This document shows, one piece after another, positions 8,607-17,236 of a DNA stretch of 47,175 bases. Made by a program: the position numbers and the translations under genes. The notes beneath the pieces were generated by a model. The model saw only the letters and a list, made by a program, of their open reading frames with translations. It ran no database searches and was not told the origin of the DNA. This DNA is from Myxococcales bacterium (GTDB lineage: Bacteria; Myxococcota_A; Polyangia; Polyangiales; Polyangiaceae). The stretch is from NCBI GenBank assembly GCA_005777185.1, contig SXNL01000283.1, positions 1-47,175 of the forward strand, given 5' to 3'. How positions within the stretch are numbered: the first letter of the stretch is position 1; each line of letters starts with the position of its first letter.

Positions 8607-10181
8607 TCACTTCCGCACGAGGATCGGCGTCGCGGTGGGCGACCACTTGTTGTCGACCTCGCCATCGACCACGCGCAGGGCCTCGGTCGAGGATGCCGAC
8701 GTGAGGAGCTCGCGGTAGCTCGCCTGCTTGCCGTTCACCAGGGTCGCGACGAAGCGGCCGAGCGCGTAGCCGGATCGGTAGGAGGGCGCCTCGAGGCCGT
8801 TCGTGATGAGGTCGAGGTTCCGCGTGCCGCCCGACTTCAGCGGGATGTAGTCCTTCTCGTAGTAGTTGTACGAGACGCAGCCGTCGACGAAGAGGATCTG
8901 GTAGCTCGGGGGAAAGTCCGCCGCCGTGAAGCGGCTCGGGTCGAGGGGCCCGAACCCGATGTACGAGTGCCCGTTGTAGATGAAGACGTCGCTGTTCTTG
9001 ATGGCCACCTTGTGCGGCGCGGAGTCGCTCTCCGCGCCGAAGTAGCTGAGGATCTTGATCGTCACCGTCTTCTCGGCGGCCGTGCCGATCTTCACCTTCA
9101 CGGGCGCCTCGGCGGTGATCCAGTGCTTGTAGAGGACCTGCCCCGCGAGCTTCTTCAGCTCGCCCTTCTCCGTGTACGAGAGGTTTGCCGGCCCGCCGCC
9201 GTCCTCGAGGTCGATGAGGCCCCGGAGGTCCAGCGAGACCTGTTTGCCCGACGCCAGGCGGATGTTGTCGAGGCTGGCCTGGGGCTCGATCTTCGTGATC
9301 TTCAGCGCGGGGAGCTCGGTCATCACCTCGCGGTAGTTGTCGAGGTACTGGGAGTAGCCGTAGTCCGTCTCGGGCCCGCCGGTGCGGTCGTGGTCGAGCA
9401 TGCCGTAGACGAGCCCGATGACGAGCTTCCCCGGCTCGACGCCGCCCGTGTACAGGCGATCGTACTCGGGGTAGCTCTGGCCCTTGTTCGTCTTGTCCGC
9501 GCCGAGCTTCGCCGTCACGGGCAGGTAGAGGCGGCTGACCTCGGACTTCGGGACCTGCGTGCGCGCGTCACGCAGCCGCAGCCGGTCGCTGTCGATCTTG
9601 CGCGCCTCGGTCTCCATGGCGGTCCTGCAGGAGGGGACGCTGGGCTCGAACACGTACCAGAGCGTCCCGGAGAATTCGCGGGCGTGCGCGTCGTTCGGCG
9701 TGCACTCGCGCAGCACGCGCTCGGCGTGCTGCCGGTAGTCCGGGCTCATGAGCGCGATGGGTGCTCTCGTCCTCCTCGCGTAGCGCTTCGCGACCACCGC
9801 GTCGTCCTTGTAGGTGTACGTCACCTCGAGCATGTCGGTGGCGGCGTCGAGCGAGACGGTGGGGTCGACGACCTTCACCGGCCGCTTGCGGAACGTCCCC
9901 GGATCCACCCCCTTGAGCTCGCGGCTGTTGACCGCGATCTCCGACGTGCGGAGCGGACCGAACGCGGTCTGCGTCTGCGACTTCACCGCGCTCTCGACCT
10001 CCTGGTCGGAGGCGCCGGCGCGCACGAACACCTTGCCCTGGAACGAAAGCTCGCGGGCGAGCGCGGTGTTGCTCGTCAGCTCGGACTCCTCGCTCGCGTC
10101 GTCGCCGACCTCGTGCGTGCAGGCGACGGCGGACGAGGATGCGAGGGCGACGAGGGCGACGAGGGCGGCTCTGGTATGCAT
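8607..10181 (-). CDS. lipoprotein with possible clan CD (caspase/gingipain-like) cysteine peptidase fold
   Basis: 524 residues from the ATG at 10181; lipobox 'SSAVACTHE' (Cys21) followed by an acidic linker. I do not recognise a named family. The C-terminal half contains a hydrophobic strand ending in His, 'SDVFIYNGHSYIGFG' (His405), and thirty residues later a second hydrophobic strand ending in Cys, 'YQILFVDGCVSYNYYE' (Cys435). This strand-GH then strand-DGC order is how the His-Cys dyad is arranged in caspase-haemoglobinase fold peptidases. The central part (about 210-300) has 'GLVYGMLDHDRTGGPETDYGYS'. Peptidase activity is inference. The frame opens at 10229, but the start at 10181 gives a proper signal peptide. 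Confidence 0.8.
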   Translation of the reverse strand: MHTRAALVALVALASSSAVACTHEVGDDASEESELTSNTALARELSFQGKVFVRAGASDQEVESAVKSQTQTAFGPLRTSEIAVNSRELKGVDPGTFRKRPVKVVDPTVSLDAATDMLEVTYTYKDDAVVAKRYARRTRAPIALMSPDYRQHAERVLRECTPNDAHAREFSGTLWYVFEPSVPSCRTAMETEARKIDSDRLRLRDARTQVPKSEVSRLYLPVTAKLGADKTNKGQSYPEYDRLYTGGVEPGKLVIGLVYGMLDHDRTGGPETDYGYSQYLDNYREVMTELPALKITKIEPQASLDNIRLASGKQVSLDLRGLIDLEDGGGPANLSYTEKGELKKLAGQVLYKHWITAEAPVKVKIGTAAEKTVTIKILSYFGAESDSAPHKVAIKNSDVFIYNGHSYIGFGPLDPSRFTAADFPPSYQILFVDGCVSYNYYEKDYIPLKSGGTRNLDLITNGLEAPSYRSGYALGRFVATLVNGKQASYRELLTSASSTEALRVVDGEVDNKWSPTATPILVRK

Positions 10182-10329
10182 GGCGGTGAGAGGCCTCGCA
10201 CGAGTTGTGCCGAAGTGTGGGATAACCACTCCCTGTTATTTTCCGGTGAAATTGCGGATGGTGATGGATTGCGGCGGATCCACCCGATGCCTCCGTGATC
10301 CGCTTCGACAATGAAGTAAAATGCCGCCC
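10182..10329. promoter_or_regulatory. divergent AT-richer promoter region
   Basis: This 148 bp gap between two divergent lipoprotein genes is less GC-rich than its surroundings ('gggataacc', 'tgttattttccgg', 'gaagtaaaatgcc'). 'TAAAAT' at 10317-10322 is a good -10 candidate for the rightward gene and would place transcription start close to its ATG at 10330. No convincing -35 box was found. Confidence 0.4.
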
Positions 10330-12024
10330 ATGACCTCCTTCCGCGGACTGGTGATCGGGGCTCTCGTGTCTGCGGCTGCGATCGCCGTCCTGCTGCCGGG
10401 CTGCGGCGACGACGCGGCGTCGAACGATCCCAACTTCGGGAACTTCGGCCCGGGGGATGGCGGCGGCGGAGGCAGCGGCGAGAAGCCCCTCTGCCTCGTC
10501 AACAGCTGCCGCACCGACGCGAACTGCGCGGGTTGCCCGGGCAGCAAGACGACCTGCAACAAGGACGAGAAGCGCTGCGTCGCGTGCGGCGCGCTCGCGG
10601 GCGGCAAGACGTGCCCGTCGGGCCAGTACTGCACGCAGTTCGGCGACTGCGTGCCCAACGGCGTGACCTGCGGCGCCGATCCGACGAACCCTTCGATCTC
10701 GTGCAAGTCGAACGCGGACTGCGCGGCCTGCGATCCCACGCACAAGGTCTGCGACGACGCGTCGAAGAAGTGCGTCGGGTGCCTGCCCAACGACCTCACG
10801 AACTGCACGGGCGCCGAGGTGTGCGTGCTCGGCCCGGCCGGCTACGCGTGCAACCCGAAGTGCCCCGCCGTGTGCAAATCGGACGCGGACTGCGGCGCCT
10901 GCGGGGCGCCGGGCAAGGAGGCGCGCGTCTGCAACCGCGGCGTGTGCGCCCAGTGCTCGAAGGACAAGCCGTGCGGGAGCGGCACGTCGTGCGATCTCGA
11001 GCACGGCGTGTGCGGCAAGATCTGCGGCCTGCCCAACAACCCCGCCGGCACGTGCGCCTCGGACGCGGACTGCGGCGGCTGCGAGGGGACGACGAAGTGC
11101 AAGCTCGCCGTCAACGGCGGCAAGGGCACCTGCGCCGCCCCCGCCGCCGGCTGCGAGGACATCGCCAAGGGCGTGTTCGTCCTGCCGGATCCGTTCGGGC
11201 GCTACACGCAGCTGTGCTCGAACGACACCAACTGCGCGAGCGTGAGCCTCGACTACAACGTCGGCAAGACGCTGCGCGACCTCACGGGCCTCAGCTTGAT
11301 CAAGGACGCGAACATCAAGTACCCGATGCACGCGTGCGCGTCGGTCGAGCTGCTCGACAAGTCGTGCGGCGTGTGCGTGCCGTGCAAGTCGGACCCGGAC
11401 TGCACGCCCATCGACATCGACAAGGTCGCGGGGGACATGTTCGGCCCGCTCGGATCCATCGGCGCGGCGCTGCTCCTCGACAAGGTGTTCGGCGCGAGCG
11501 ACCACAAGATGCACATGTACTGCAAGAAGTTCGGCGCGACGTACGGCGCGTGCCTGCCGTGCTCGAACCCGCTCGCGCGGTGCGGTACGACGACGACGGC
11601 GACGTTGCCCAGCCTCCCCTGCCCCGGCGCCACCGGGATGCACACGGAGTGTCAGGAGGGGAAGCCCCTCGGCGCTGCGTGCAACTCGTGCACCGCGGCC
11701 ATCTGCGCGGTGGACCCCTGGTGCTGCACGATCGAGTGGGACTTCGCGTGCCGCGAGAAGGTCGACCTGGCCTGCAGCAAGGGCGCGCAGCCGAAGACGT
11801 GCACGCCGGTGTCGTGCTCCAACAAGCCGAAGGGCTGGTACTGCAACGAGAACGATCCCAAGCTCGGCGCTTACCTCTGCGACGGCGCGACCACGACGGT
11901 CATCTCCTCCTCCGCCGCGTGCAAGACGGCGGGCAAGAGCTGCGTGCGGAAGGATCCGACGGACATCCGCTCGAACGCGGTGATGGTCAGCGAGACGATC
12001 CCGTACGAGCCGCAGTGCAACTGA
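10330..12024 (+). CDS. Cys-rich modular lipoprotein
   Basis: 564 residues from the ATG at 10330 (the ATG at 10321 lies inside a -10-like box). Lipobox 'VLLPGCGDD', then a Gly/Asp linker. The N-terminal half has at least five modules of the form 'C-K/R-[ST]-[DN]-x-[DN]-C-x-x-C', for example 'SCRTDANCAGC', 'SCKSNADCAAC', 'VCKSDADCGAC', 'TCASDADCGGC' and 'PCKSDPDC'. The later part has 'CTAAICAVDPWCCTIEWDFAC', a short cysteine signature that recurs in secreted myxobacterial proteins. Probably a disulfide-stabilised surface protein anchored in the outer membrane; binding partner unknown. No enzymatic motif seen. Confidence 0.85.
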   Translation: MTSFRGLVIGALVSAAAIAVLLPGCGDDAASNDPNFGNFGPGDGGGGGSGEKPLCLVNSCRTDANCAGCPGSKTTCNKDEKRCVACGALAGGKTCPSGQYCTQFGDCVPNGVTCGADPTNPSISCKSNADCAACDPTHKVCDDASKKCVGCLPNDLTNCTGAEVCVLGPAGYACNPKCPAVCKSDADCGACGAPGKEARVCNRGVCAQCSKDKPCGSGTSCDLEHGVCGKICGLPNNPAGTCASDADCGGCEGTTKCKLAVNGGKGTCAAPAAGCEDIAKGVFVLPDPFGRYTQLCSNDTNCASVSLDYNVGKTLRDLTGLSLIKDANIKYPMHACASVELLDKSCGVCVPCKSDPDCTPIDIDKVAGDMFGPLGSIGAALLLDKVFGASDHKMHMYCKKFGATYGACLPCSNPLARCGTTTTATLPSLPCPGATGMHTECQEGKPLGAACNSCTAAICAVDPWCCTIEWDFACREKVDLACSKGAQPKTCTPVSCSNKPKGWYCNENDPKLGAYLCDGATTTVISSSAACKTAGKSCVRKDPTDIRSNAVMVSETIPYEPQCN

Positions 12025-12120
12025 GCTCCGCCGGCCTGACGCGCGGCGTTCCAGCCGCGCTTGCCGCCCGCCGTCGCGACGATGGCCCGGTGAAACACGT
12101 CGCCTGCGGTGGAAGGCGCA

Positions 12121-13173
12121 CTACGCGAGCACCCGGAGCCCCTGGCTCGCCAGCGTGAGGCCGCTCATCTTGTAGAGGAGGCGCGCGCCCACGTTCGCGT
12201 CCCACTCGTCGCGCGGGTTCGCGAGGTCCGGCGCGACCTCGGAGAGATCGAAGCCGATCACGCGCTTGCCGGCCTCCACGAGGCGGACCATCACGTGCAC
12301 CGCCTCCGCGAGATCGAGGCCGCCCGGCACGGGGGTCCCGGTGTGGGGGCAGAAGCGCGGGTCGAGGCCGTCGATGTCGAAGGAGATCCACACGCGGTCC
12401 GGGAGCGCCTCGACGATCCGCCTCGCGATCGCATCGAACGGCTCGCCGAGCATCCGCGCACGCGCGACGTCCCGGTCGTGGAAGACGCGCACACGCGCCC
12501 CCTGGCCGGCCACGTACGCCACCTCCTCCTCGCAGACGTCGCGAATGCCGACCTGCACCATCCTCGTCACCTCCGGGATCGTGTCGAGGACGTTCCGCAT
12601 GATCGAGGCGTGCGAGAACGCGAACCCCTCGTAGGCGAGCCGCGTGTCCGAGTGCGCGTCGAAGTGGAGCACGCCGAAGGAGCCGAGGCGGCGCGCGACG
12701 GCCCGCATGCCGCCGAGCGGCACCGCGTGATCGCCCCCGATCACGCCCACGATCTTGCCCGCCGCGAGGAGCCGCGCGGTCTCCTCCTCCACGTACCGGT
12801 TCAGGAGGGCGCCGAGCCGGTCCACCTCTGCGCGCGCGGCCGACAGCCCAGCGTCGTCGCCTCCGCCGTGCACCGCGGCGTCGATGACGCGCGCCGCGTG
12901 AGACTTCGCCGCGTCGTTCCACGCGTGCACGCGTGGGTCCTCGGGCAGGAGGTACAGCCCGGGCTCGTACGGGCGCGGGACGTCGAGGTCGTGGAGGTCC
13001 ACCTGCCGGCTCGCCGCGAGGATGGCCGCCGGCCCCTTCGACGTGCCGCCTCCGTACGACGTCGTCGCCTCCCAGGGCACGGGGAGGTACACGAGGCGCG
13101 CCTCCGCTTCGGTGTGGGGCAGGCCGTAGATACCGGCGGACTCGGCCGCGGGCGCGTTCGGGTCGAAGGTCAT
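12121..13173 (-). CDS. ureohydrolase (agmatinase/arginase/formimidoylglutamase family)
   Basis: About 350 residues. The manganese-binding motifs are complete: 'GGDHA' (His149), 'HFDAHSDTR' (Asp172, His174, Asp176) and 'SFDIDGLDP' (Asp266, Asp268). The family hydrolyses a guanidino or formimidoyl group of arginine, agmatine or a similar compound, releasing urea or formamide. Specificity cannot be fixed from motifs; the 350-residue length and the insertion around 60-125 are longer than typical agmatinases. ATG 13173 is chosen; a GTG at 13191 is an alternative start. The gene is convergent with the Cys-rich lipoprotein and divergent from the zinc-ribbon-like gene. Confidence 0.9.
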   Translation of the reverse strand: MTFDPNAPAAESAGIYGLPHTEAEARLVYLPVPWEATTSYGGGTSKGPAAILAASRQVDLHDLDVPRPYEPGLYLLPEDPRVHAWNDAAKSHAARVIDAAVHGGGDDAGLSAARAEVDRLGALLNRYVEEETARLLAAGKIVGVIGGDHAVPLGGMRAVARRLGSFGVLHFDAHSDTRLAYEGFAFSHASIMRNVLDTIPEVTRMVQVGIRDVCEEEVAYVAGQGARVRVFHDRDVARARMLGEPFDAIARRIVEALPDRVWISFDIDGLDPRFCPHTGTPVPGGLDLAEAVHVMVRLVEAGKRVIGFDLSEVAPDLANPRDEWDANVGARLLYKMSGLTLASQGLRVLA

Positions 13174-13240
13174 GCGCCGAAGGTAGCGCACGCGGACGAC
13201 CGTTGTCGCGGCGCGGACGGGCTGCTACCGTCCGGAGCAC

Positions 13241-13894
13241 GTGAGACAGACCGGCTCGTCACACCCGAAGCGGCTGAGCGAGCCGCCGCGAGATCTCGAT
13301 ACGCGCTTCCCGGCGCGCGAGGTGACGAGGGACATGCACGTGTGCCGCCGCTGCGGCGAGCTCGCCGGCATGTTCACGGATCCGCGCGACGATCGGGTCG
13401 AGCGCCAGCAGAAGTGCGCGTGCCGCCTCGACTCGCTCCGCCCGTCGCCCACCGCGTCCATCCGCGTCGGCTGGCCGAGCTACGACTTCAACACCGCCGT
13501 GGAGCTGTGCTTCTGCTGCTGCGCCGAGGTGCTGCACACGGGGTCGTTTCAGTCGCCTCTGTTCTGCGCGGAGTGCCAGCCCTGGGTACAGGCGCGCAAC
13601 GACGCGTCGCTCGGGTTCATCGTGCCCACGAACCGGCTGCAGACGATGGACACCGACCTCGAGAGCGCGACACGTACCGTGGAGGAGCGGCTCGCGAGCG
13701 AGGCCACGCGCTCCGCCCTCCTCGGGGGCATGACGCGCCTCAAGAGCCGGCGGCGCGATGTCGTGGCCGGCGTGATCGAGGAGTCGTTCGCCCAGGCCTT
13801 CGAGGTCAGCGTCGCCGAGTACCTGGAGTCGCAGCAGGAAGTGTCCCGCTTCGAACGGTTCCTCTCGCTCTCGGAGCTGTTTCCGTCCGAGTGA
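13241..13894 (+). CDS. zinc-ribbon-like protein with helical C-terminus, unknown function
   Basis: 217 residues from a GTG at 13241 with GGAG about six bases upstream. It has no signal peptide, so it is probably cytoplasmic. Cysteine pairs 'CRRCG' (about 35-39), 'QKCAC' (about 58-61), 'CFCCC' (about 90-94) and 'CAEC' (about 108-111) form one or two probable zinc knuckles. The C-terminal half is charged and predicted helical. No family recognised; zinc binding and a nucleic-acid or protein-interaction role are inference. Confidence 0.75.
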   Translation: MRQTGSSHPKRLSEPPRDLDTRFPAREVTRDMHVCRRCGELAGMFTDPRDDRVERQQKCACRLDSLRPSPTASIRVGWPSYDFNTAVELCFCCCAEVLHTGSFQSPLFCAECQPWVQARNDASLGFIVPTNRLQTMDTDLESATRTVEERLASEATRSALLGGMTRLKSRRRDVVAGVIEESFAQAFEVSVAEYLESQQEVSRFERFLSLSELFPSE

Positions 13895-13897
13895 TCG

Positions 13898-14644
13898 CTA
13901 CCGCGACTCGTACACCTTCATGGCGGGCAGCTCGAGACCGGTGAGGAAGCCGCCCTTCCCGCAGCCGGTGTCGATGACGACCACGCTGCCGTTCACCCAC
14001 ATGTCGAGCGGGTCCTCGGGCGTGAACGTCGACAGCTCCGGCGGGAGGTTGTCCGTCGTCGTGTGGCCGCACACGCAGCGCTTGCCGTCGTAGGCCTCGA
14101 AGAAGCGCATCGTGCGCACCCACAGGAGCACCGCCGGGTTGGGCGTGTCCCGCGGGTGGAGCCACTGACCCTGCGCCTCGATGAGGCCGGCGTGCACGTA
14201 GATCGCGTGCTCGTCCTCGTACCAGTGCGGGAGCGAGTTCATCCAGTCGATGACGTCGGGCGGGAGGAACGAGGCCTCTCGCATGCGCTTGATCTCGTCG
14301 AAGCTGGGCATCTCGCCGTCGACCACGCGGCCCTCGAAGCTGCGCAGCGTGGCCAGGCACCCGTTCGAGGGCGGGAGCACGAAGTGCGGCCAGCCCCCGG
14401 ACGCCACGCGCAGCCACCCGTCCTCGTGGTTGCCGCGCAGCACGACGAGCTTCCCCGGGAAGCGCCGCTTCAGATCCGCGCGGATGTACCGGATCACCTC
14501 CGCGGACTTCGGCCCGCGGTCGAGGTAGTCGCCCAGGAGCACGAGCGTGTCGTGCGCGTCGGCGGGGGGGAACTTGTCGAGCACCGTCACGAGCTCCTCG
14601 AGCCCGCCGTGGATGTCTCCGATCGCGAAGGTGCGGTTCGCCAT
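13898..14644 (-). CDS. PPP-type metallophosphatase (Ser/Thr phosphatase or ApaH-like)
   Basis: 248 residues. The diagnostic metal-binding motifs are 'GDIHG' (Asp10, His12), 'GDYLDRG' (Asp39) and 'GNHED' (Asn72, His73), with later histidines in 'YVHAGL' and 'CVCGHTTTDN'. Bacterial members act as protein Ser/Thr/Tyr phosphatases or as diadenosine tetraphosphatases; the size and 'GDYLDRGPKSAEVI' favour the bacterial phosphoprotein-phosphatase branch. It is cytoplasmic and lies 24 bp downstream of the aldehyde dehydrogenase gene on the same strand, so the two probably share a transcript. Confidence 0.9.
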   Translation of the reverse strand: MANRTFAIGDIHGGLEELVTVLDKFPPADAHDTLVLLGDYLDRGPKSAEVIRYIRADLKRRFPGKLVVLRGNHEDGWLRVASGGWPHFVLPPSNGCLATLRSFEGRVVDGEMPSFDEIKRMREASFLPPDVIDWMNSLPHWYEDEHAIYVHAGLIEAQGQWLHPRDTPNPAVLLWVRTMRFFEAYDGKRCVCGHTTTDNLPPELSTFTPEDPLDMWVNGSVVVIDTGCGKGGFLTGLELPAMKVYESR

Positions 14645-14668
14645 GGTCGCCGAGGATACCGGAAACGT

Positions 14669-16375
14669 CTACCCCTTCAATCCTGTCCACGCGAGGCGGA
14701 GGAAGTTCTTCCACGTCGGCGCCAGCTCCCACTCGAAGGACCTCCGACCGAGCTCCTCGAGGTGCTTCACGCCGCCGACGTACGGCGGGGCGGGGCGCGG
14801 CCTGAACGGCGCGTGGACGACCGACTTCTGCGGGTGATCGAAGAGGAGCCCGTTGTGGACCACGCCCACGCCCGAGCGGATGTCCGTCGGCGGGTGCCCG
14901 GGGTACGCGCCCCACGTCGTGGTGCAGAGACCGTAGAGCACGCCGGGCCAGCAGTTCACGCCGATGCCGCCGTAACGGAGCGCGTCGATCGCCTTGTCGA
15001 GCTCGTACGCGCATTCGATGGCGGTGTCGCGATCGATCAGGATCGTCGTCGACAGGCTGCCCCAGCAGGCCTCGTTGGCGAAGCGCACGGCCTCCTCCAG
15101 GAAGCCCGTCGGCGTCGGCATGACGCCCGCCTGGTCGAGGTCGAGGGTGACCTCGGCCACGACGCCGCAGAACGCCTCGTTGCAGAGGGCGTACTCGCTT
15201 CCGTTCGCGGGCACGCCCGGGAGGACCGTCCACGGCACAACCCCCTCGGCGGCCGCGCCGAGCTTGATCGCGTTCGGGTACGCCGACAGGAAGGCCTCGT
15301 ACCGGCCCTGGGCGCCGGGGTAGTAGGCCTTGCGGGGCGGCGCCTTCCGGAGCTCGTCGTGGAGCGCCTCGAGGAACGGGAGCCTGTGGAGCCACGTCCT
15401 CGCCATCACGAGGACCTTCGCGGCGTTGCAGTTGAAGCTCGCGTTCTGGGTGATCATGCCGGCGACGTGGCGCGCCTGGTACTCGATGTCGAGGTCGCTC
15501 CAGGAGCCTGGAACCACGAGGATCGGCGTGACGCAGCCGAGCTCGGCAGAGAAGGGCCTCTTGTTCACGGGGTCGTTCGCGGCCTTGCGGCGCGCTCGCT
15601 CCTCTGGATCCGAGCCCCACACGATCGCGTCGTACGTGCGGTCGGAGCCCGTGACGTGGAGCGTGTCGACCTGGGAGTGACCTGCCGCGTAGGCGCCGAC
15701 GTCGGCCCCGCCGTAGACCACGGCCAGGAAGCCGTCGTCCACGAGCGATCGGAACGCCGCCTCGATGCGCGGCCCGACGTGCTCGTTCACCGGGTTCATC
15801 TTGAGGAGGACGACCTCGTCCTCGACGAACAACTTGTAGAGTACATCCATCGGCGGAATGGACGACACGTTGCCACCGCCGAGCACGAGCGCGACCTTGC
15901 CCTGCTGAGGTCGCTCCCGGTACACGGCGCCCTGCGTGGGTGCCTTGTCCGGCTCGATCCAGATCTCGGCCGTGTAGCCGGAGAGCATCAGGCGATCCAT
16001 GAGCGTGAGGGGGAAGACGCGCACGACGTGCTGACCCGTCCCGCGCGTCTCGATGCCGCCGTGCTTGGGCTGGCCGTTCGCCCGGAGCGCCTCGATGAGC
16101 ACGCGGACGTTCCGCGCCGTCGTCATCGGGCCGGCGAGCCACTCCTCGCCGACGAGGGGATCGCCGGGGGCGAGGCCCTTCAGCTTCGCGCCGTTCGCGA
16201 CCCAGCCCTCGGCCACCTCGCGCAGGCCGGCCTGGATCCTCTCGAGGTACGCGATGCGCTGGGGGATCGGGACCGCGAGCCACGCGTGCTTGTTCTCCGT
16301 GAGGCGGGCGAGCTTCGCGTCGATCTCGACCGTGGGCGTGGGCGGCAGCGGGTCGGGCGGATCGGGAAACGGCAT
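14669..16375 (-). CDS. aldehyde dehydrogenase superfamily protein
   Basis: 568 residues from ATG 16375. Recognisable ALDH elements in order: 'VALVLGGGNVSSIP' in the nucleotide-binding region, 'LLKMNPVNEHVGP' corresponding to the cofactor-binding lysine segment, 'HVTGSDRTYDAI' in place of the usual 'FTGS' loop, 'AELGCVTPILVVPG' holding the general-base Glu, and 'NASFNCNAAKVLV' with the likely catalytic Cys. It is longer than the usual 480-500 residues. The substrate is unknown. The longer frame to 16963 covers the divergent methyltransferase gene and was rejected. Confidence 0.88.
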   Translation of the reverse strand: MPFPDPPDPLPPTPTVEIDAKLARLTENKHAWLAVPIPQRIAYLERIQAGLREVAEGWVANGAKLKGLAPGDPLVGEEWLAGPMTTARNVRVLIEALRANGQPKHGGIETRGTGQHVVRVFPLTLMDRLMLSGYTAEIWIEPDKAPTQGAVYRERPQQGKVALVLGGGNVSSIPPMDVLYKLFVEDEVVLLKMNPVNEHVGPRIEAAFRSLVDDGFLAVVYGGADVGAYAAGHSQVDTLHVTGSDRTYDAIVWGSDPEERARRKAANDPVNKRPFSAELGCVTPILVVPGSWSDLDIEYQARHVAGMITQNASFNCNAAKVLVMARTWLHRLPFLEALHDELRKAPPRKAYYPGAQGRYEAFLSAYPNAIKLGAAAEGVVPWTVLPGVPANGSEYALCNEAFCGVVAEVTLDLDQAGVMPTPTGFLEEAVRFANEACWGSLSTTILIDRDTAIECAYELDKAIDALRYGGIGVNCWPGVLYGLCTTTWGAYPGHPPTDIRSGVGVVHNGLLFDHPQKSVVHAPFRPRPAPPYVGGVKHLEELGRRSFEWELAPTWKNFLRLAWTGLKG

Positions 16376-16423
16376 CGTCGCTCGCCCAAGTAGCACGAAG
16401 CAGGGGTGGTAGGCTGCTCTCGA

Positions 16424-17215
16424 ATGATCGTCCTCGACGGCGCGATGGGCACGGAGATCGAGCGGCGAGGGCTCGAGCTTCCCACCCCGTGGTGGAGCGC
16501 CGTGGCGATCCGCGCGCGGCCCGGGCTCGTCGCCGAGATCCACGCGGACTACGCGGCCGCGGGCGCGACCGTGCACACGGCGTGCACGTTCCGGTGCCAG
16601 CCGCGCGTCCTCGGCGACGCCTTCCGCGCGTTCGCCAGGGAGGCCGTCGCGCTCGCGCGGGCCGCCGTGCCGAGGGGGCACACGGTCGCCGGCAGCGTCG
16701 GCCCGCTCGAGGACTGCTACCGACCGGATCTCGCACACCCCCGCGAGACCTACCTCCGCGAGCACGGCCTCGCCGCGCGCGCCCTCGCGGAAGCGGGGGC
16801 CGATCGCCTCCTGTGCGAGACCTTCGCCAGCGTTGACGAGGCCACGTGCGCGGTCCGCGCGTGCGCGGAGACGGGCCTCGAGGTCTGGATCTCGCTCACG
16901 CCCGGCTACGACGGCGCCCTCCTGACGCCCGACGCCCTGGCCGAGGGCGCACGCCGGGCGCACGCGGAGGGGGCCGCGATCGTGCTCGTCAACTGCACGC
17001 AGCTCGACCTGACACGCCCCTACGCGGAGGCGCTCGCGGCGTCGGGCGTCCCGTTCGGCGTCTACGCGAACGTCTACGGCGAGGAGCCCGAAGAGGCGGC
17101 GCCCAGGTACGTCGAAGCCGCGCGCGCGTGGTCCGCCCTCGGCGCGCGCGTGATCGGCGGATGCTGCGGGACAGAGCCGGGGATCATCGGCGCGGTCGCG
17201 AGCGCGCTGGGCTGA
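16424..17215 (+). CDS. homocysteine S-methyltransferase family protein
   Basis: 263 residues. The fold signature begins with 'LDGAMGTEIERRG'; the zinc ligands are the Cys of 'LVNCTQ' and the double Cys of 'IGGCCGTEP'. Members transfer a methyl group (from S-methylmethionine, betaine or methylcobalamin) to homocysteine, giving methionine. The methyl donor cannot be decided. The ATG at 16424 begins exactly at the conserved N-terminus. It is divergent from the aldehyde dehydrogenase gene across 48 bp and convergent with the large lipoprotein gene. Confidence 0.88.
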   Translation: MIVLDGAMGTEIERRGLELPTPWWSAVAIRARPGLVAEIHADYAAAGATVHTACTFRCQPRVLGDAFRAFAREAVALARAAVPRGHTVAGSVGPLEDCYRPDLAHPRETYLREHGLAARALAEAGADRLLCETFASVDEATCAVRACAETGLEVWISLTPGYDGALLTPDALAEGARRAHAEGAAIVLVNCTQLDLTRPYAEALAASGVPFGVYANVYGEEPEEAAPRYVEAARAWSALGARVIGGCCGTEPGIIGAVASALG

Positions 17216-17236
17216 GCGCGTTCGGCTCGTTCTGCG

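Noticed and set aside
13806-16736. 976-codon - strand open frame
   Set aside because: Spans the phosphatase and aldehyde dehydrogenase genes in another frame and is Arg/Pro-rich.
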